From assembly GCA_028023455.1 (NCBI GenBank), contig JAQFVV010006545.1, positions 64,001-128,000 on the forward strand: DNA of 64,000 nt, given 5' to 3'. Below the pieces are notes generated by a model. That model saw only the letters and a list, made by a program, of their open reading frames with translations. It searched no databases and was not told the DNA's origin. The translations under genes were made by a program, and so were the position numbers. This document shows, piece by piece, positions 1-13,164 of the stretch (the first letter of the stretch is position 1; each line of letters begins with the position of its first letter). This DNA is from Epiperipatus broadwayi. Lineage: Eukaryota; Onychophora; Udeonychophora; Euonychophora; Peripatidae.

Positions 1-442
1 AGTGATTATAATCAACTTATGTAATTATAATACTGTATACATTTAATACCCATTAAGTTTCAATAGCTTAAACTTTTAAATATTTTAATATAATTATTGA
101 AAATAGGAGTGGTAAAGTGCTTTAATTTTAATGCCTTCCTTTTTAAATAAATGTCCTATTTATCACAATCACACGCACACATCCCATAAGTTTAAGATTT
201 TTATATAGATAGTTGAACTTAGCCAATATAACTAGCTATTTGGTTATTAGACGGCTAACAGATGTCTAAATACAATTAAAAATATTAAAACCAACACATG
301 TTAGTTTTAATATTTTTATAATTGTTAAGAGAAGAAAATTATTTTATAAGTACAACTAATTAGAAAGATGAAATTTCAATTAACAGTTGCTTGCTTTGTT
401 GAAAATAATGTTTTTATCTTTTATTGTACTTCTATGGAGGGA
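1..442. other. AT-rich non-coding stretch
   Basis: No coding region, RNA gene or clear repeat was recognised. The stretch ends at the left copy of the SINE target duplication (443-458). Confidence 0.5.
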
Positions 443-458
443 TATAATAATGATCTTT

Positions 459-569
459 TTTTTTTTTCATATGTCACAGCATCGGCAGGGATGCGAACCT
501 ACAACCATCTGCAACCAACTACTTGCTTGCAGAGCGGCTGCGATGACCTCTCGACTAACAACACTTGAC
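459..569 (-). mobile_element. tRNA-derived SINE with 16-bp target-site duplication
   Basis: Read on the minus strand, this short element has a pol III A-box-like TAGTCGAGAGG (547-557), a B-box GGTTCGCATCC (489-499) and a terminal A run (T run on the plus strand from 459). A perfect 16-bp direct repeat TATAATAATGATCTTT flanks it at 443-458 and 570-585. Head, tail and target duplication together make this a complete retroposed SINE of about 110 bp. It would be transcribed by pol III and mobilised in trans by a LINE. The parent tRNA was not identified. Short apparent open frames over it (368-632) are incidental. Confidence 0.85.
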
Positions 570-585
570 TATAATAATGATCTTT

Positions 586-1120
586 GCAGGGAAATTTATT
601 CATTAATTTATCTTGCGTGTGCCATTTCTTAAAATCTGCAATAAAGTTTATATCTTTAACTATTTGAAATTTTTTAGATTTTCCGATGCTATATTTAATC
701 TTTTTTTGCTGACAACAAATTGATCCTCATCTTTTCAACACATAGTTTTTAAATTTTTACCATAAACCCAGTTACAACCAATTTTGAACGGTTAGCTAAA
801 TAAATTTATCTGATGAAAAAATTCAAGCTTGCATAATAAATTTTCAACTACATGCAAGATTCTCAAGGTTTTATTCAAGAATTGAATCCTATATTATATA
901 AATAAAACCATAACACAACAGCAACTATATTAGAAAGAAATAAAAAAACTGTATTATCTACTCACAACTAATTCAACTAACCTAGAAAGCAGGTCTATTA
1001 TTTTATTATATTATATGTGAAAAAAATGTTGAAGCACTCTGGGAAATTTAAAATTATTTTATTTTACTATGAGATAGTATATCTGCCTATCATACCTAGG
1101 ATAGGCGTTTGAATTTTTTA
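586..1120. other. AT-rich non-coding stretch
   Basis: No gene is seen. A B-box-like GCGTTTGAATT near 1103-1113 hints at SINE-derived sequence running into the hairpin that follows, but no boundaries are visible. Confidence 0.4.
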
Positions 1121-1227
1121 AATAATGATAAGTGGAACATTTGACCATACAGAATATCTTGAAACTATATATATATATATATAGCTTCAAGATATTATGT
1201 GTGGTCAAATGATCCACTTATTATTAT
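1121..1227. repeat. Inverted repeat (MITE-like hairpin) with AT core
   Basis: Arms of about 43 bp (1121-1163 and 1185-1227) are near-perfect reverse complements around an (AT)n loop. It is probably a small foldback element or an inverted SINE tail. No target duplication could be separated from the AT-rich flanks. Confidence 0.7.
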
Positions 1228-1379
1228 TACGCAATCATCACCAATCATAAGCTTTTACTTTAAATGATGGAAATCATTATGCCATGAGATTACCCATTTT
1301 TCTGCTAGTGAAAAAAAGTTTTAATATTGAAATTAGATATTTTTTACTGACCTTACCAGTAACTCCTTTAATATAAGAT

Positions 1380-1640
1380 AAAATAACTCTATAAATAATT
1401 CAGTTGTCAATTGAATCATCTTTTTCTTTTTAGTATCTATGTTATGTAAATCATTATACACAATATTTTAATTGCAACCATTAGATTTTCTAGCAATTAA
1501 AATATCTAGAAAAGGAAGTGTTTTGTTATTTTTAATTTTCTTGGTAAATTAATATTAGGATGCCCTCCATTAAGAAAAATGGGAAAATAATTCAAGGCAT
1601 CAATACCTTGAGGCTGTATAACAAATAATCATTCACGTAT
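1380..1640 (-). pseudogene. Penelope-like element reverse transcriptase fragment, inverted half
   Basis: On the minus strand this stretch encodes, with frameshifts and stops, a reverse-transcriptase segment. It resembles the one at 1740-1860 on the plus strand: the stretch after the catalytic motif (SIDALN), HPNIN, and a FLDILIAR motif typical of Penelope-like RTs. It faces the plus-strand copy head to head, meeting near 1640. It is 5'-truncated and dead. Confidence 0.7.
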
Positions 1641-2672
1641 ATGTAATGGCTGATCTCTTCATGAATAATTTAAAGAATTAAGTATTAAATGCAGCTAGTA
1701 AAAGATATTCAATTTCGCTCAGATATGTGGATAATATATTTGTTATATGATCCCATAGTATTGATGCCTTGAATTCTTTTTTTGTATTAAGTTTATTATG
1801 GAATTTGGAAATAACAAAACACTTTCTTTCTAGATTTCTTAATTGCTAAAAAACTTGATGACTATTTATATTGGGTTGTAGAAACTCCATCCATACAGAC
1901 AGATATCGCAATTTTAATTCTCATCATTGTTCTTTATATATTTTCTGTGGCAAAAAAAATCATTTCATGAGAGCATATAGTTTGTTTGATAAAGATCATT
2001 TGCCTTAAGATATAGAACTACCAAAAATTCGACTTTTTAATGATTATAATTAAAAGATTATATATTAAGCTTTATACAGAAGTGATACTAAAAAGAAAAG
2101 ACAGTTAATGAAATTAATAGCTTAACTAGTTAGAGATTTGTTTAATCTTATATTAAAAGAAATTCGTGATGAGTTCAGAAGACTATCTAATTTCAATATT
2201 AAAACTGTTTTTTTCAATAACAAGAAATGATGACCCCCCCCCATAAACCTAAAGACCTAATACTTTTAGAATACCAAAGTATAAAATTTCATATTCATAT
2301 TGCTCAAGAAGTCATGTGAGTCAATACGTATTGATGTCAGAGTCAATCAAATAATTGTGTTAGTATAAGAATTAGGGTGCATAAACATGTTTTCAATAAA
2401 AGTTGATTACATCATCTTTTACATCACATTTTTTAGAAATTGGCCAATCACCTGACTTTAATACTGCTAAAATACTAGCTAATTTGGAAAAATATGATTT
2501 AAGAACTATGAGAGAGTCTCTTAAAATAATGAAAAGACTGAGTGGTTTAATCAAATTTGATGAAGCACAACATATTCCAGTCTTGTTGAGGCCACTTCTT
2601 TTACATCTTTCTAAAATCAACATGGAATCAATTAATTGTGAAACAGAAGGAAATAAAAAACAATGTTAATCC
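1636..2672 (+). pseudogene. Penelope-like element: RT end plus GIY-YIG endonuclease, decayed
   Basis: Several reading frames together give the last part of a Penelope-like element. Near 1640-1740 there is a 'MADLFMNN' RT motif, then RYVDN (catalytic YxDD with its second Asp changed to Asn). It is followed by FVIW, a FLDFLIAK motif, and a segment matching the 'PTHTDRY..SNHH' signature of PLE RTs (about 1880-1930). The 3' part stays open at 2403-2669 (88 residues). It has the C-terminal half of a GIY-YIG nuclease: a phenylalanine-rich pre-helix segment with AKILA, then RESLKI, an IKFDEA-type motif and a conserved RPLL. PLEs reverse-transcribe at nicks made by this nuclease. Stops and frameshifts make the copy inactive. 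Class assignment is confident; family is not determined. Confidence 0.8.
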
Positions 2673-2699
2673 ACCTATTTTTGAATGATCAATCATCAA

Positions 2700-2960
2700 A
2701 TATATTTCTTTAACCGCCTCTTATGAGGCATCTCATCGACATCTGACGTCACTCTAATTCTGCTAGTTTTAATGGTAGAATATTCGTTTGACAGTTATTG
2801 ATTAGGTTTTTAAAAGTTCTGTAAGATGGTGCCCTCTTCCGAATTATTTTACAAGTAAAAAATCAAAAAAACCGCATTTAAAACTAAACAAAGAAGAACC
2901 TTGTCGGTGATTGGCTGTCAGCCGGCTCTCAGCCAAAAAAGACATTCTGATTGGCTGGAA
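2700..2960. promoter_or_regulatory. Cluster of CRE and inverted CCAAT sites (candidate promoter or element 3' tail)
   Basis: A perfect palindromic CRE TGACGTCA lies at 2744-2751. Two ATTGG (reverse CCAAT) boxes in the shared context GATTGGCTG lie at 2910-2914 and 2950-2954. A small stem GCCTC/GAGGC sits just upstream (about 2716-2729). Local G+C is above the surroundings. CRE plus spaced CCAAT boxes is a common RNA polymerase II promoter arrangement, but no transcript or gene start can be shown. It directly follows the PLE and may be that element's 3' tail. Confidence 0.3.
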
Positions 2961-3960
2961 AGAACAAAGAAACTGCCTGATCAAAGAAAATAAAGAAAAA
3001 CGCTGAGATTTTCATTTCGAATGTAATTTAAGTATTAAAAAAATATAAAATGAGAAATTAAAATAGTTTTTTAAAAAATATACTAAAAAAACAAAATTAT
3101 TTTCGAAAAATATTGAAGATTTTAGTAAAAATATTTAAGATTTACCAAAAAGAAATCTTTACTTTTCCATAATGTAAAATTGAAAAAAAGCGTTTGCGTC
3201 AGCACTTTTTTGTTTAGACATTCGCTTTATATTTGCCGAAATTGAATATATTTTATAATAAATAAATAGCAATTTATTTTTGAAAGAACTTTCGTTCTCT
3301 TTCATAACCTGAAAAATTAGTAATATACTTTTTATAAACGTATCTGAGTTGAATTTAATATTATAGGCGAATATGTTTTAACAATAGGCTTTGTCTTCAG
3401 TTTGTGAGTTGGCCAATTAAAAGATTTGATTTTTATCTCATACAACCAATAATATAATTAGTGGTTAAAGGGATATATAAAAATAATTATTGTTTATCTC
3501 TCCCAATTTTGTTACTACTTAAGATATAACAATTTTTCATCAAGATCATAACCTTGATAAGGATGAATGTGAAAACTTTGGAAATTAAAACAAAATAACA
3601 CATGATATAACCCCAATAAATCTTTATTTTCAATATATATATATATTGAGCCGGATTGATTTCCAATTCAATGGTTTTATTACTAAAATTAATAAAGGAA
3701 AAACAACTTCATTTTCATTAAATGTCTAATGCTAAAATTTGTATTATTATTTAAAACAAATACACATTTATATTTAAAGTAGATCACTACTTTAGATATA
3801 AAATTGATTTTAAAATAGTTTACTTTCACTGCTTGTTTTAATCAATTTGATTAAAAACAGACAAGCTTGCTAATTATATATTCCTGTTGCTTTTATTGTA
3901 ATTATTTTTAAAGTTAATTCTAAAAAAAAAAAGTGGATATTTAGTTTTGTATTTGTCGTT
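2961..3960. other. AT-rich non-coding stretch
   Basis: No gene or identifiable repeat was found. It includes a short (AT)n near 3640. Confidence 0.4.
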
Positions 3961-5530
3961 TTTGTTTCCAATTATCCCTGGTTGGAAGTCTTAAATTAGA
4001 TTGAGCGGGAAATTAATATTTGCCCGGCCTGGAATATAGAATGGACACTAATGAAAGTTTTGCGTGGGAAATATAGCAAGGCAAGTATAGCCTACCTATT
4101 TTTAGAGAGGGAAGGATTCATTATTAGACACACTTGGATTATAGTCTGCAAAGAGATACCATTGTGAGTAGCTGTTCGGACGTTTAATTCCTACTAAAAA
4201 CTTAAATAATTATTGACAAACTTTGTTGGTGTGCAAGATGTGCCATCATTAGAATGTCTTGCTAATTTAAACAAAGGACGGACCCACGCCTACCAGCTCT
4301 TCTTCAGTCATGCCATGAACCTCTAAAATAAACACTGCCTCTACCTTGCTGCTGTCAAAGGACCTGAAAGATGAACTATTGTCAATAGTGCACACTCGTC
4401 AATAAATCACTAGAACTCTGTCTTACCGTAAGCTAAACTTTTTCCTATTCCAGCCAGGGTAAATAAATTATGTTTAATTAAATCTCCACTTAATCTAATG
4501 ATAAATATGTTTTAAAATGGTATTAATTGTTTTTTTTAAATTATTTATTATCTGTATGTACTCTTTTCTAGTATTTAAAGTGTGTCTTGGAATCTTAGTT
4601 TTAAGATTCCAAGTTTGTTTGCAATTTTCGTTTATCAGAGGGTGCATTAGGAGATTGTATTTTATATGTTTAATATATACCTGATTATTTCGTTAACTAT
4701 TACAAAACGCATTGGCAGTTTTCGTAGTCTTTATTTATTCACCTGCCCTTAGTTGTAAAATAAGGAATCTTTAAGCATGTTTCATTTGCGCTTTTTGTGC
4801 AAACAACAAAATCTTTTTGCTGGCTATTTGTTAAGTTATTTCTTCGGGTTGTCTGAAAGTAGTCATTTCTTTCTGGATTACGTAAGATCGTAATCAAATA
4901 TCTTTTGCTATCTTAAAAGTGAGATCAACCATGTTTACTTTGAATGTAGTATTACGCGCAGCAGTCCTGCGATGTTTTAACTACAGTAATTAGAATATTA
5001 CTGCTTGGACATTCACGCTGGTTACGTTGATTTCCAGCAGGACAGTAACTGTTTTATTATCCCTGATTCAGGAAGCTAAAGTTGTTGTTTGTTTTGTAAT
5101 TTTACAACTGGCCAGCAAGAAGATATTTTCCTAGCCATTTCTTTTATTTTAAGTGAGATAATTTTGCTGCCAAAATGTTTTATTCCTTCATGTTTGTCGT
5201 ACTCTTGTGCACTCTCTGGTAAATATGCGTATGTTAAGATAAGTCATTTTTATATTCATGGCTAGATGTCTTCACTCTATTGCACAACTTTTAATAAAAT
5301 TAATAAATTGTTTAAACTTAATTTGGCTGACGTTTGTCTTTGTGCTTTGATTTCTCAACTGTCTAAATAATATTTAAGATATCTTGTTCCTCCCTGAGTG
5401 TAGTTCGGTGCCTTTTGATTCGCATATCCTGTCCACCCTAAAATAAATGTCTAGTTCCTATTTTCGGACTAGTGGTGCCCCCGGGGTCAGTATATGCGAA
5501 TCACAAAGATCTTTCTCCCATTACAATATA
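3961..5530 (+). other. Possible old LTR with primer-binding-site-like boundary
   Basis: This is less AT-rich than its flanks and non-coding. Its right end has AATAAA (about 5441-5446), then a junction reading ...GGACTAG followed by TGGTGCCCCCGGGGTCAG (about 5470-5490). A TGGTGCC start is the usual form of an LTR primer-binding site, and a poly(A) signal about 30 nt upstream fits an R/U5 region. An inverted repeat (TGATTCGCATAT at about 5420 and ATATGCGAATCA at about 5494) encloses the junction. No left LTR end, partner LTR or coding region was found, so this is tentative. Confidence 0.25.
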
Positions 5531-6530
5531 TATATATTGTGATATGCCCATTCATTATGTATTATTTATCTATAGTTTCAAATCATAAAGAAAGAAAACA
5601 ATTAGAAATTATTTATATGTATACAATGTTAAAATGAATGTGTAATTTATTTTAAATCAAAATAGATAACCGAAAACACACACACACACACAAAACCATA
5701 TTGAAAGATTTTTTTAAACATATTTTACCTGCTTTTTAAAAATATTTTATGAATTTAAGATATAAGCCATCATGCACTTTGAGTTCAAATTATGAAGGAG
5801 TGGTTATGAAAACTTCTCAATTAATATCCGTAAGAATAAATAATAATTTTCTAACATGGATACTAAGCTGAACTGTTTGAAGCACTTGGATGTTTGGATA
5901 TTGATTTTAACAGTAGTATTTAATAAAAAGAAATAGCTAGATGTCCCTAATAATAAGGCCTATTGAGATATACATTATCACATGGTAAAATTACAAAAAA
6001 AAAAAAAAATCACAAAAAATGAAACTGTAATTTAAGAGTGTTCAAGATGTCAATCAGGATAATAAACACCAGCATAAATAAATGATTTCTGAAAATTTTT
6101 CATTAAATTAACTTTTACTTTATCTTCAAAAGTTAAAAAAATAAAACATCAATAGATATCTATTTAAAATTCTTTATTTTAAAATCTAAAATAACAATAC
6201 AGTTTATTACATTATTCAATACAATATTAATGAATAGATCAAGTAAGTAAGACTTGAATTGATTAGCATTGGTACTTCTTGTAAAATAAGTCAAAATTAA
6301 AAACATATTTAACATTTAAATGTTTATTTTGAACATACCTAAGTAATTGTGATGAAAGCTTTACTTGAACTAAAAGATATAAAAGATATTTTTAAAAATG
6401 GGAAATATTTTTTTATTGTGTGAAAGATTGTATATACTAAACGTTTATTTTAAATGCGAATATACATTTTTAATAATATTGAAAGTGTAGATTGCAACTT
6501 AGTAGTGCAATATATCTAGAATACCTTATA
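5531..6530. other. AT-rich non-coding stretch
   Basis: No gene was recognised. It contains a short (CA)n at about 5678-5692 and an A run at 5994-6009. Confidence 0.4.
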
Positions 6531-6539
6531 ATATATTTA

Positions 6540-8160
6540 AAAACTCCATATATCTCAGGATGATCAAACAGAGACTGCTACCCGTCTTTTGAAGCAGCAT
6601 GGGATGATTGTTGGATATTGTTAATTTTTTTATTTTCAGTCAAGAAAAATAAAGAAAATAGTTCATACAGTCTGTGTACAAATTAACAGGGGATTTCTAA
6701 TTGATTTTCCTGAATGGTTTTATGCTCATAAACTTATGAGCCATTGGTTTTCCTGCTAAACTGTCATTATTCTTTGGATAAGGTATTTCAGGACTATCAT
6801 CTATTAATCGTTTGATTACAGTTTGGTCATGGTTGGGATTCCATATATCTTAATTTATTTTCAAAATATCTTTGACAGGGTTTTCTTCTGTCCTAATTAT
6901 CTCCTGCTTACTATTAAAATCTAAAATGTGATAATCTTCCTCTCTAACATTCTAAGATTCTTTGACCTGTTGATGAACATTTTTAATTTTTGTTTCTAAT
7001 TGCATTTGCTCAATATCTTCAATTATGTCTTTTTACTCTAATTTGAATTCATTCATTTCCTCTAAATCGCACAATCTCTTTTCATTAACCTGCTCTGGAC
7101 ACTCCTTACACTTGGTTGATATCTCTTTTATTTCCTTTTTATTTTCTTTATACCACTTCCTAATTTGACATTGGTCTTCTTGGATTCTTTGTTCTAATTT
7201 GATCTCATTGAATGCTTCAACTAACTCTGTTGTGATATTTTCAAATTCTATCTTATTTCAGGTTTGGTGTGATTGTATCAATTATCTTTCTATGGCCAAT
7301 TGCTCCCCATTAATGATTTTGAGCTTGATTTCTAATTTTGTCTTGAAATTGTCTATACATTGATTGGATTGTAACTCAATATCATGAATTTTTTATTTAT
7401 ATGATTAATTTGTTCTATGAGCTTATTATTAAACATAATCATTTCACTCTTTAATTTTTCCAACTTACCTTCAGAATCTACCTTATGACTGATTAATTGA
7501 TCTCTAAATTATTTTAATTTTTTATCCAAATATTCTTTTGCTTGTTGGCAGCTGGGACTCTATCAACTCAAATTTGTAATTGAAATCCCTAATCTTCTCC
7601 TGTCGAGCACTTTCTATCTTGAACTTCATTTTTAAAAATTTTTATTCTTGTAAATCTCTTAACTCAATTATGTTAAGTCTAATTTTATCCCAGGCATCTG
7701 CTAACTTATTTTCTAATTTTCTAGATTGATCATCAATTTTTACACTTAATTCTGCTTTTATTTCTTTATATTGACTGCCAATTATTCATTCTAATTTTTT
7801 ATTCAATTCTTTAGATTTATTCTCATTTTCTTTTGTGACTCTTGTGACGTTTCTATCTTACTCTCTAAAGAGATTTGAGATTCTTCTTGTTCTTTAGACT
7901 GATTATCAATTTGTTATTTAATTCTTTAGATTATTTTTTTCATTTCCTCTTGTGTCTCCTGAGACTTTTCCATGTTAGTCGCTAAAGAGATTTGAGATCC
8001 TTCTTGTCTTTTTGCTTGAATATCATTTTTTTACTCAATTCAGCAATCAATTTTAATAGTAATAAACAAAGGTCTTGAAAAATATAAGCTATATTTTGGT
8101 TTTCACATAATTCTTGAATTTCTTCAATTTTCTGCATTTTATAATAAAATACCATGAATT
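6540..8160 (-). pseudogene. Decayed LTR-retrotransposon gag with long coiled-coil N-terminus
   Basis: Read on the minus strand from about 8160, frames broken by many stops encode a long Lys/Glu/Gln-rich region with repeated coiled-coil character (the longest open piece, 60 aa, is 7982-8164). Next comes an acidic/Pro segment near 6750-6850. Then, at about 6545-6605, a short motif HAASKD..QSLF ... EIYG aligns with the retrotransposon gag motif of the element at 53375-53917 (AASKDWWQSLF, ETYG). The order (coiled coil, linker, gag core) is the same in both, so this is a second, older member of that gag lineage. No LTRs or pol were recognised around it. Confidence 0.6.
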
Positions 8161-8164
8161 TCAA

Positions 8165-11100
8165 TTACAATAGTTACTTTTAAACTAATCAGTAACAATT
8201 ATCATATTCAAACAAACTAACTTGTAACAATTATCATAATCATAAGTTATGCAAGCAATACTATCTTTATCATACCATGGCTCAAACTACCCACTAAACA
8301 ACATCACACATCTATAAGGCTACAACTTATTATTATTTAATACTAAGCAGCTTATATTGTTAATTTATAAAACTACCTTCTTTATTAGATCCCAAGTAAA
8401 ACAAAAGTAGCAGTATATTATTAATTCTTTAATTTTATAAGTATGTAAACAAATAACACATAAAAGTAATCTAGTCGAATATTACTGCACCATTAAAACA
8501 GTGTGTTGCCTCTCCAAAAAATCGATAAAGAGATGTTTTTTTTAATATTAACTATAGCTTTGAGAAACAAATAAAAATATTATTTTTATCATTGAAATAT
8601 TACTATCAAAGAATGAAAGTCACGTAATTTATTCAACATTTAGTGAAATTAATTGTAATATTAACATCTGCAATGAACATATCCAAAAGCATAAAATTTG
8701 AAAGTTGATACTTTCAAGTTAAATTCTTTATTGCTAACTGATTAATTTGGCTACAATGATTTAGTAAAAAAAAAACACAACTAAGCAAGTGAACTATTTA
8801 GTTTACTAGGCTGACACTTTTAGGAAAACTTAATTACAACTAAATTGAGCCACTAAAATTGTAGCACCAAAGACGACAACCCAACTGTAAACTCTGAATG
8901 AGCAGTCATAAAGGCTGGCATTATAATGACTATGGGTTTTACACCCCATAGACCATGAATCTTTTTATAGACAAAATATAATATAAGCATAAATAATAAA
9001 ATCTCAGGTTTTTACTTTATATATATATAACGAAACTTAAATATATTCCAAACAACGGTAAACAATTTATAATATAATATAAATAAAAACTCATAAAGAA
9101 ATATTTTCGATTATATTCATAATCATTTTTAACTCAACTTTCAAAATGGAATCATCTATTACCAACCGGAAACACAAATATATATGTATATATCAGGGTT
9201 TATGCATTTTTTGATACAAGAAAATAATTATTGTAGTAAACTCTTAAATATTATCAATTTGATTTCTTATACGATAAATATTTTATCTTCTTCCTATGAT
9301 TCTGAAATTTTATGTCTTATGTTGAATGAAAAAAGTGCAAATACTTCACAGAAACATATGGCTGGCAAATAAAAAACTCTTCAAATATTTTAAAATTCTT
9401 TTCGTATGAATGTTCATCTTCATATAGACATATCTTATTGTAATATCTTATACATGAGAATGTATCACATAATTAAGAATAAAGTAAAAGTAGCAGATAG
9501 AAAAGGTTCTTTTATGTTATGCACTACATCATTAAGTCCATTTGTAATAAAGATAAATAAACAATATTTATTTTAAAATAATGCAGATGTTAAATAAATG
9601 ATAAATGTGACTTTTGAAATATACTATCAGATACCATAATATTTGATAAAACTTTAACGAATTAGATTTTCTGAATAAATGGAAGTAATGATGGCAATGA
9701 TAACATAAACGTATTTACTGAATAATAAAATATATATTTACAAGATGATATTTTAATTCAATAAAATATATTTGCAAGAAGCAGTTATTTTAATATGACA
9801 ATATACTAATATAAACATTTGTTTAATTTAAAATAACATATACCCCATTCTGATTAATTCCTATAAAATTGCAATAATGGCATTTACATTATTTAAGAAG
9901 TTTTCACACTTTTATTTGATTCTGACCATCTAACAATTACAAACACAGAATATCACATGTATATGCCTACACACAGGCGATTAAAAATGATATTAAAAAC
10001 CATAATATCAGTAATGTTTAAAAATCAGTGTGGATGTAGAACTCTAATGACATTGCAACAATAACTAGATATTATATAAAATAATTATATGACTAAATTT
10101 ATTGATGCATATGAGATCAAAGTAACAAGAGAGCTTAATACTAACAACAAATGAAAATCTCTAAAATCAAATTGTAGTAGAGCTAGAAAAAACAATTGCA
10201 TAAATGAACATGCTTTAAATGTTTTTAAATAAAAGTATACACTATTACTATAATGTTAAAGGCATAATGGGTGGTAATAATTTGATAAATGGGCACCCAA
10301 TAAATAAATCTGGTACTGTTAAAGCATATAAGTCATAATCTCTCTCATGGAGTAACTTAAGAAATATAACATTAACAGAAATTATCCACATGAACAGCCA
10401 AAATTGATAAATGTCTGCAAGCAGCATATCAATTAATAATTGAACATGACAGCAATTTGATAATAATAAATAAACAGATAACTCTCACACATACCCTTAT
10501 GCACAATAATCATATACTTGATCTAATACATAATGCAAACTAACCCACTATAATTGCAAAACAATAGAAAATGTTAATAACTTTAATGGCTATCCAACCT
10601 ACACAGCAACTTCCAAACAATCCATTCATACACATACCAAATATAGAAAAGCTTTTGTACCCTGTGCACAGTAATATATTTTTATTATATGGGAACAAAA
10701 TTCCAAGAATGTTTAATAGTTTATAATTAAAGAATGCACCTTTAACCAGAATATGTTTTTACTAATTCTCTTTAAGGCATGTACATTATTATAAGTATAC
10801 CTTATAATTTCATATATAAAATAATAGTGAGATATGTGTAAATCATATAACTCTAATAATACATTAAAGAATCTATATCAATTTCATAACAATAAATATA
10901 CATCACATTTGGTGTACCCCATTTAACCAAGTTGAGGATTAAAAATTCTTTCATTATTTAAAATGAATATAATCACTTTTATTTTAGAATTTTGTTTGGG
11001 ATTCCACACAGCAAAATATAAAACAGTTGTTTTTTTATTACATGTTGACGAAGCAAATGTTTGAAAAAAGCAATTTCTTGAAAACTTTGTCCATAAGTTT

Positions 11101-13080
11101 AATTTTAAATGAAGATGAGTCAAAAGCATATATAGCAAAGTTAACAATAAACAGATAATAAACAGTTCCATAAAAAATTGAGATATTTTGGCAAAATTAA
11201 AATATGAAGCCAATTCAAATCTTTTTTTCTTTTACAGAGCAATAAAATATTTTTAATAAATAAATAGATGAATTAAAATGACTAAATTATAACAATGCTA
11301 GATATTTTCTTATTTCTATTAAAAGTGATGCACATGGATAATGTATTTTTCAAAATATTAAGAAAATGAATTCTGTTAACATCTTTTTTTATCATCATTA
11401 CAATTTAAAATATCTGTATTTTTTTATTTTAAACTAGTGATAACTTTAAAAGCACCCATTATTGCACATGTCTGCATAAATTACTTTTTTTAAAATAAAA
11501 CATTTAGCAAATATAAATGGCAATATTGTTATTAATGGTAGTTAGCATATTTACAATTAATTGAATCTTCAAATGATGAAGTGTTAATAAAATGGTTAGA
11601 TAAAAGTTCAAAAAATTTTTAAAAGTCTATAGGTAAGTTAAATGTGCATATAGCTTTTCAGCTGAGCAGTCTCCAATTAATTTTCATATTCATAGCACTC
11701 TGTAATTTCCTTCCTAACAATATGGCTTTTGCATTTTTCAATGAACTATTTTTTATGGATAGGTGAACATGTACTGGCAGACCACACTTGCTTCAATAAC
11801 TTTGGAGGTTCTTACTCCAACTCTATTTAACTCAAAAAAATAAGTAATTTAAATAATTTTTAAAACTTATTAATTCAAGGCAAAAAGAAGAAGTAATTTA
11901 GTTTTTCCAATTTTTTAAATGTGTGTATGAATGTTCTTTACTGCAACATTTGTCACATAACTTTAATTGATCAATCAGTGATGAATATTGGGCTGGGTCT
12001 GTTGAAATTGATTAACAATTTAACCTTTTATTAACCAGCTCACATATTTCTAGATTTGTCTATAAACTTTTATTAAGAATCCAAGAATATATTTAAACAT
12101 GTGATGTTTAGACAGTCAATTAAATAACACATAAAGTTAATTTCATTAAGTTTATTTAATCATAAAATTTTAATACAATATGTTATTCTAAAATAAATGT
12201 GTTTTTATCTTTTTTTAAATGAGTTCCTAAGACATTATCATTAAGTTATTTATTATTCAAATACCATTTATAAAATATACTATTATAAAAATAATTAATG
12301 CCTTTAAACAATCCTTTTAAACTTTCCTCTTTTAACACACATGCTCAAATATTTACACACACATGTATAGTAGACATGATTAAGGAAACTAGGAAATGAC
12401 TAAGATGATTATAAAATTTACTGCAAATTAAAAGTCAATATTCTAAAGGCAGCCAAAATGAAATTTACTTATTGAAATTCATTTAATATAAAACAATGTC
12501 AAATTAGCTTGTCTTAAGTTTAGCACATTAAATTGTAATTTCAAATAGATATTACATGAATTGACTAATATTTTATTTACTACTATTTTAAATATATTTT
12601 AATATAGATTAAAAATCATATTTTGATAAATAACAAAACAACTTTATTTACTGCAATCAACTTAAAACATAAGACAGTTTTATCTAACTTTTTATCCAAG
12701 TTTAACTTATCAAACTCAAATTTTAAGGAATTATTAAACTAGTTAGTTGATATTATTTTAGCAATTATTTTCAAACATATCTAACAATTATACTTTGTTA
12801 ATCATTTAAAGTACAAAGTTAAAATTTTAAATAGCTTAAAAGTAGCAAGGTTCATTTATTAACAGGCAGTATCTATTTGAGTTTAAAAAATTAAAGTACT
12901 ATCTAATATATTTAACTGCTTTATGAATTAAATATAAGTTACTATATGTATCAAACTTAATTTATATATATAATATTACAAATTAATGTCTATATTTTTT
13001 CAAAATAATATACATAAATTTATAAATAAATATTGGAAAATACAGTACTTAAAAGTTTATAAAAAATATATTTATAAACG
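8165..13080. other. Long AT-rich stretch without recognised genes
   Basis: Small open frames at 9184-9372 and 10923-11213 show no protein-like composition or motif. On the minus strand near 8840-8860 the text TGGTGCTACA could be a primer-binding site of the decayed gag element, but no LTR could be delimited. The rest is unremarkable. Confidence 0.4.
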
Positions 13081-13164
13081 TCATGTAGGAACGCTTTCAA
13101 CTATCCTTGTAGTTTTTGTCAACTAATACTTTTAAAAGGTCAACTTTTTCATAATTCCATGATA

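Noticed and set aside
10923-11213. 96-aa minus-strand frame
   Set aside because: No domain, splice context or conservation is visible; in DNA this AT-rich such frames are expected by chance.
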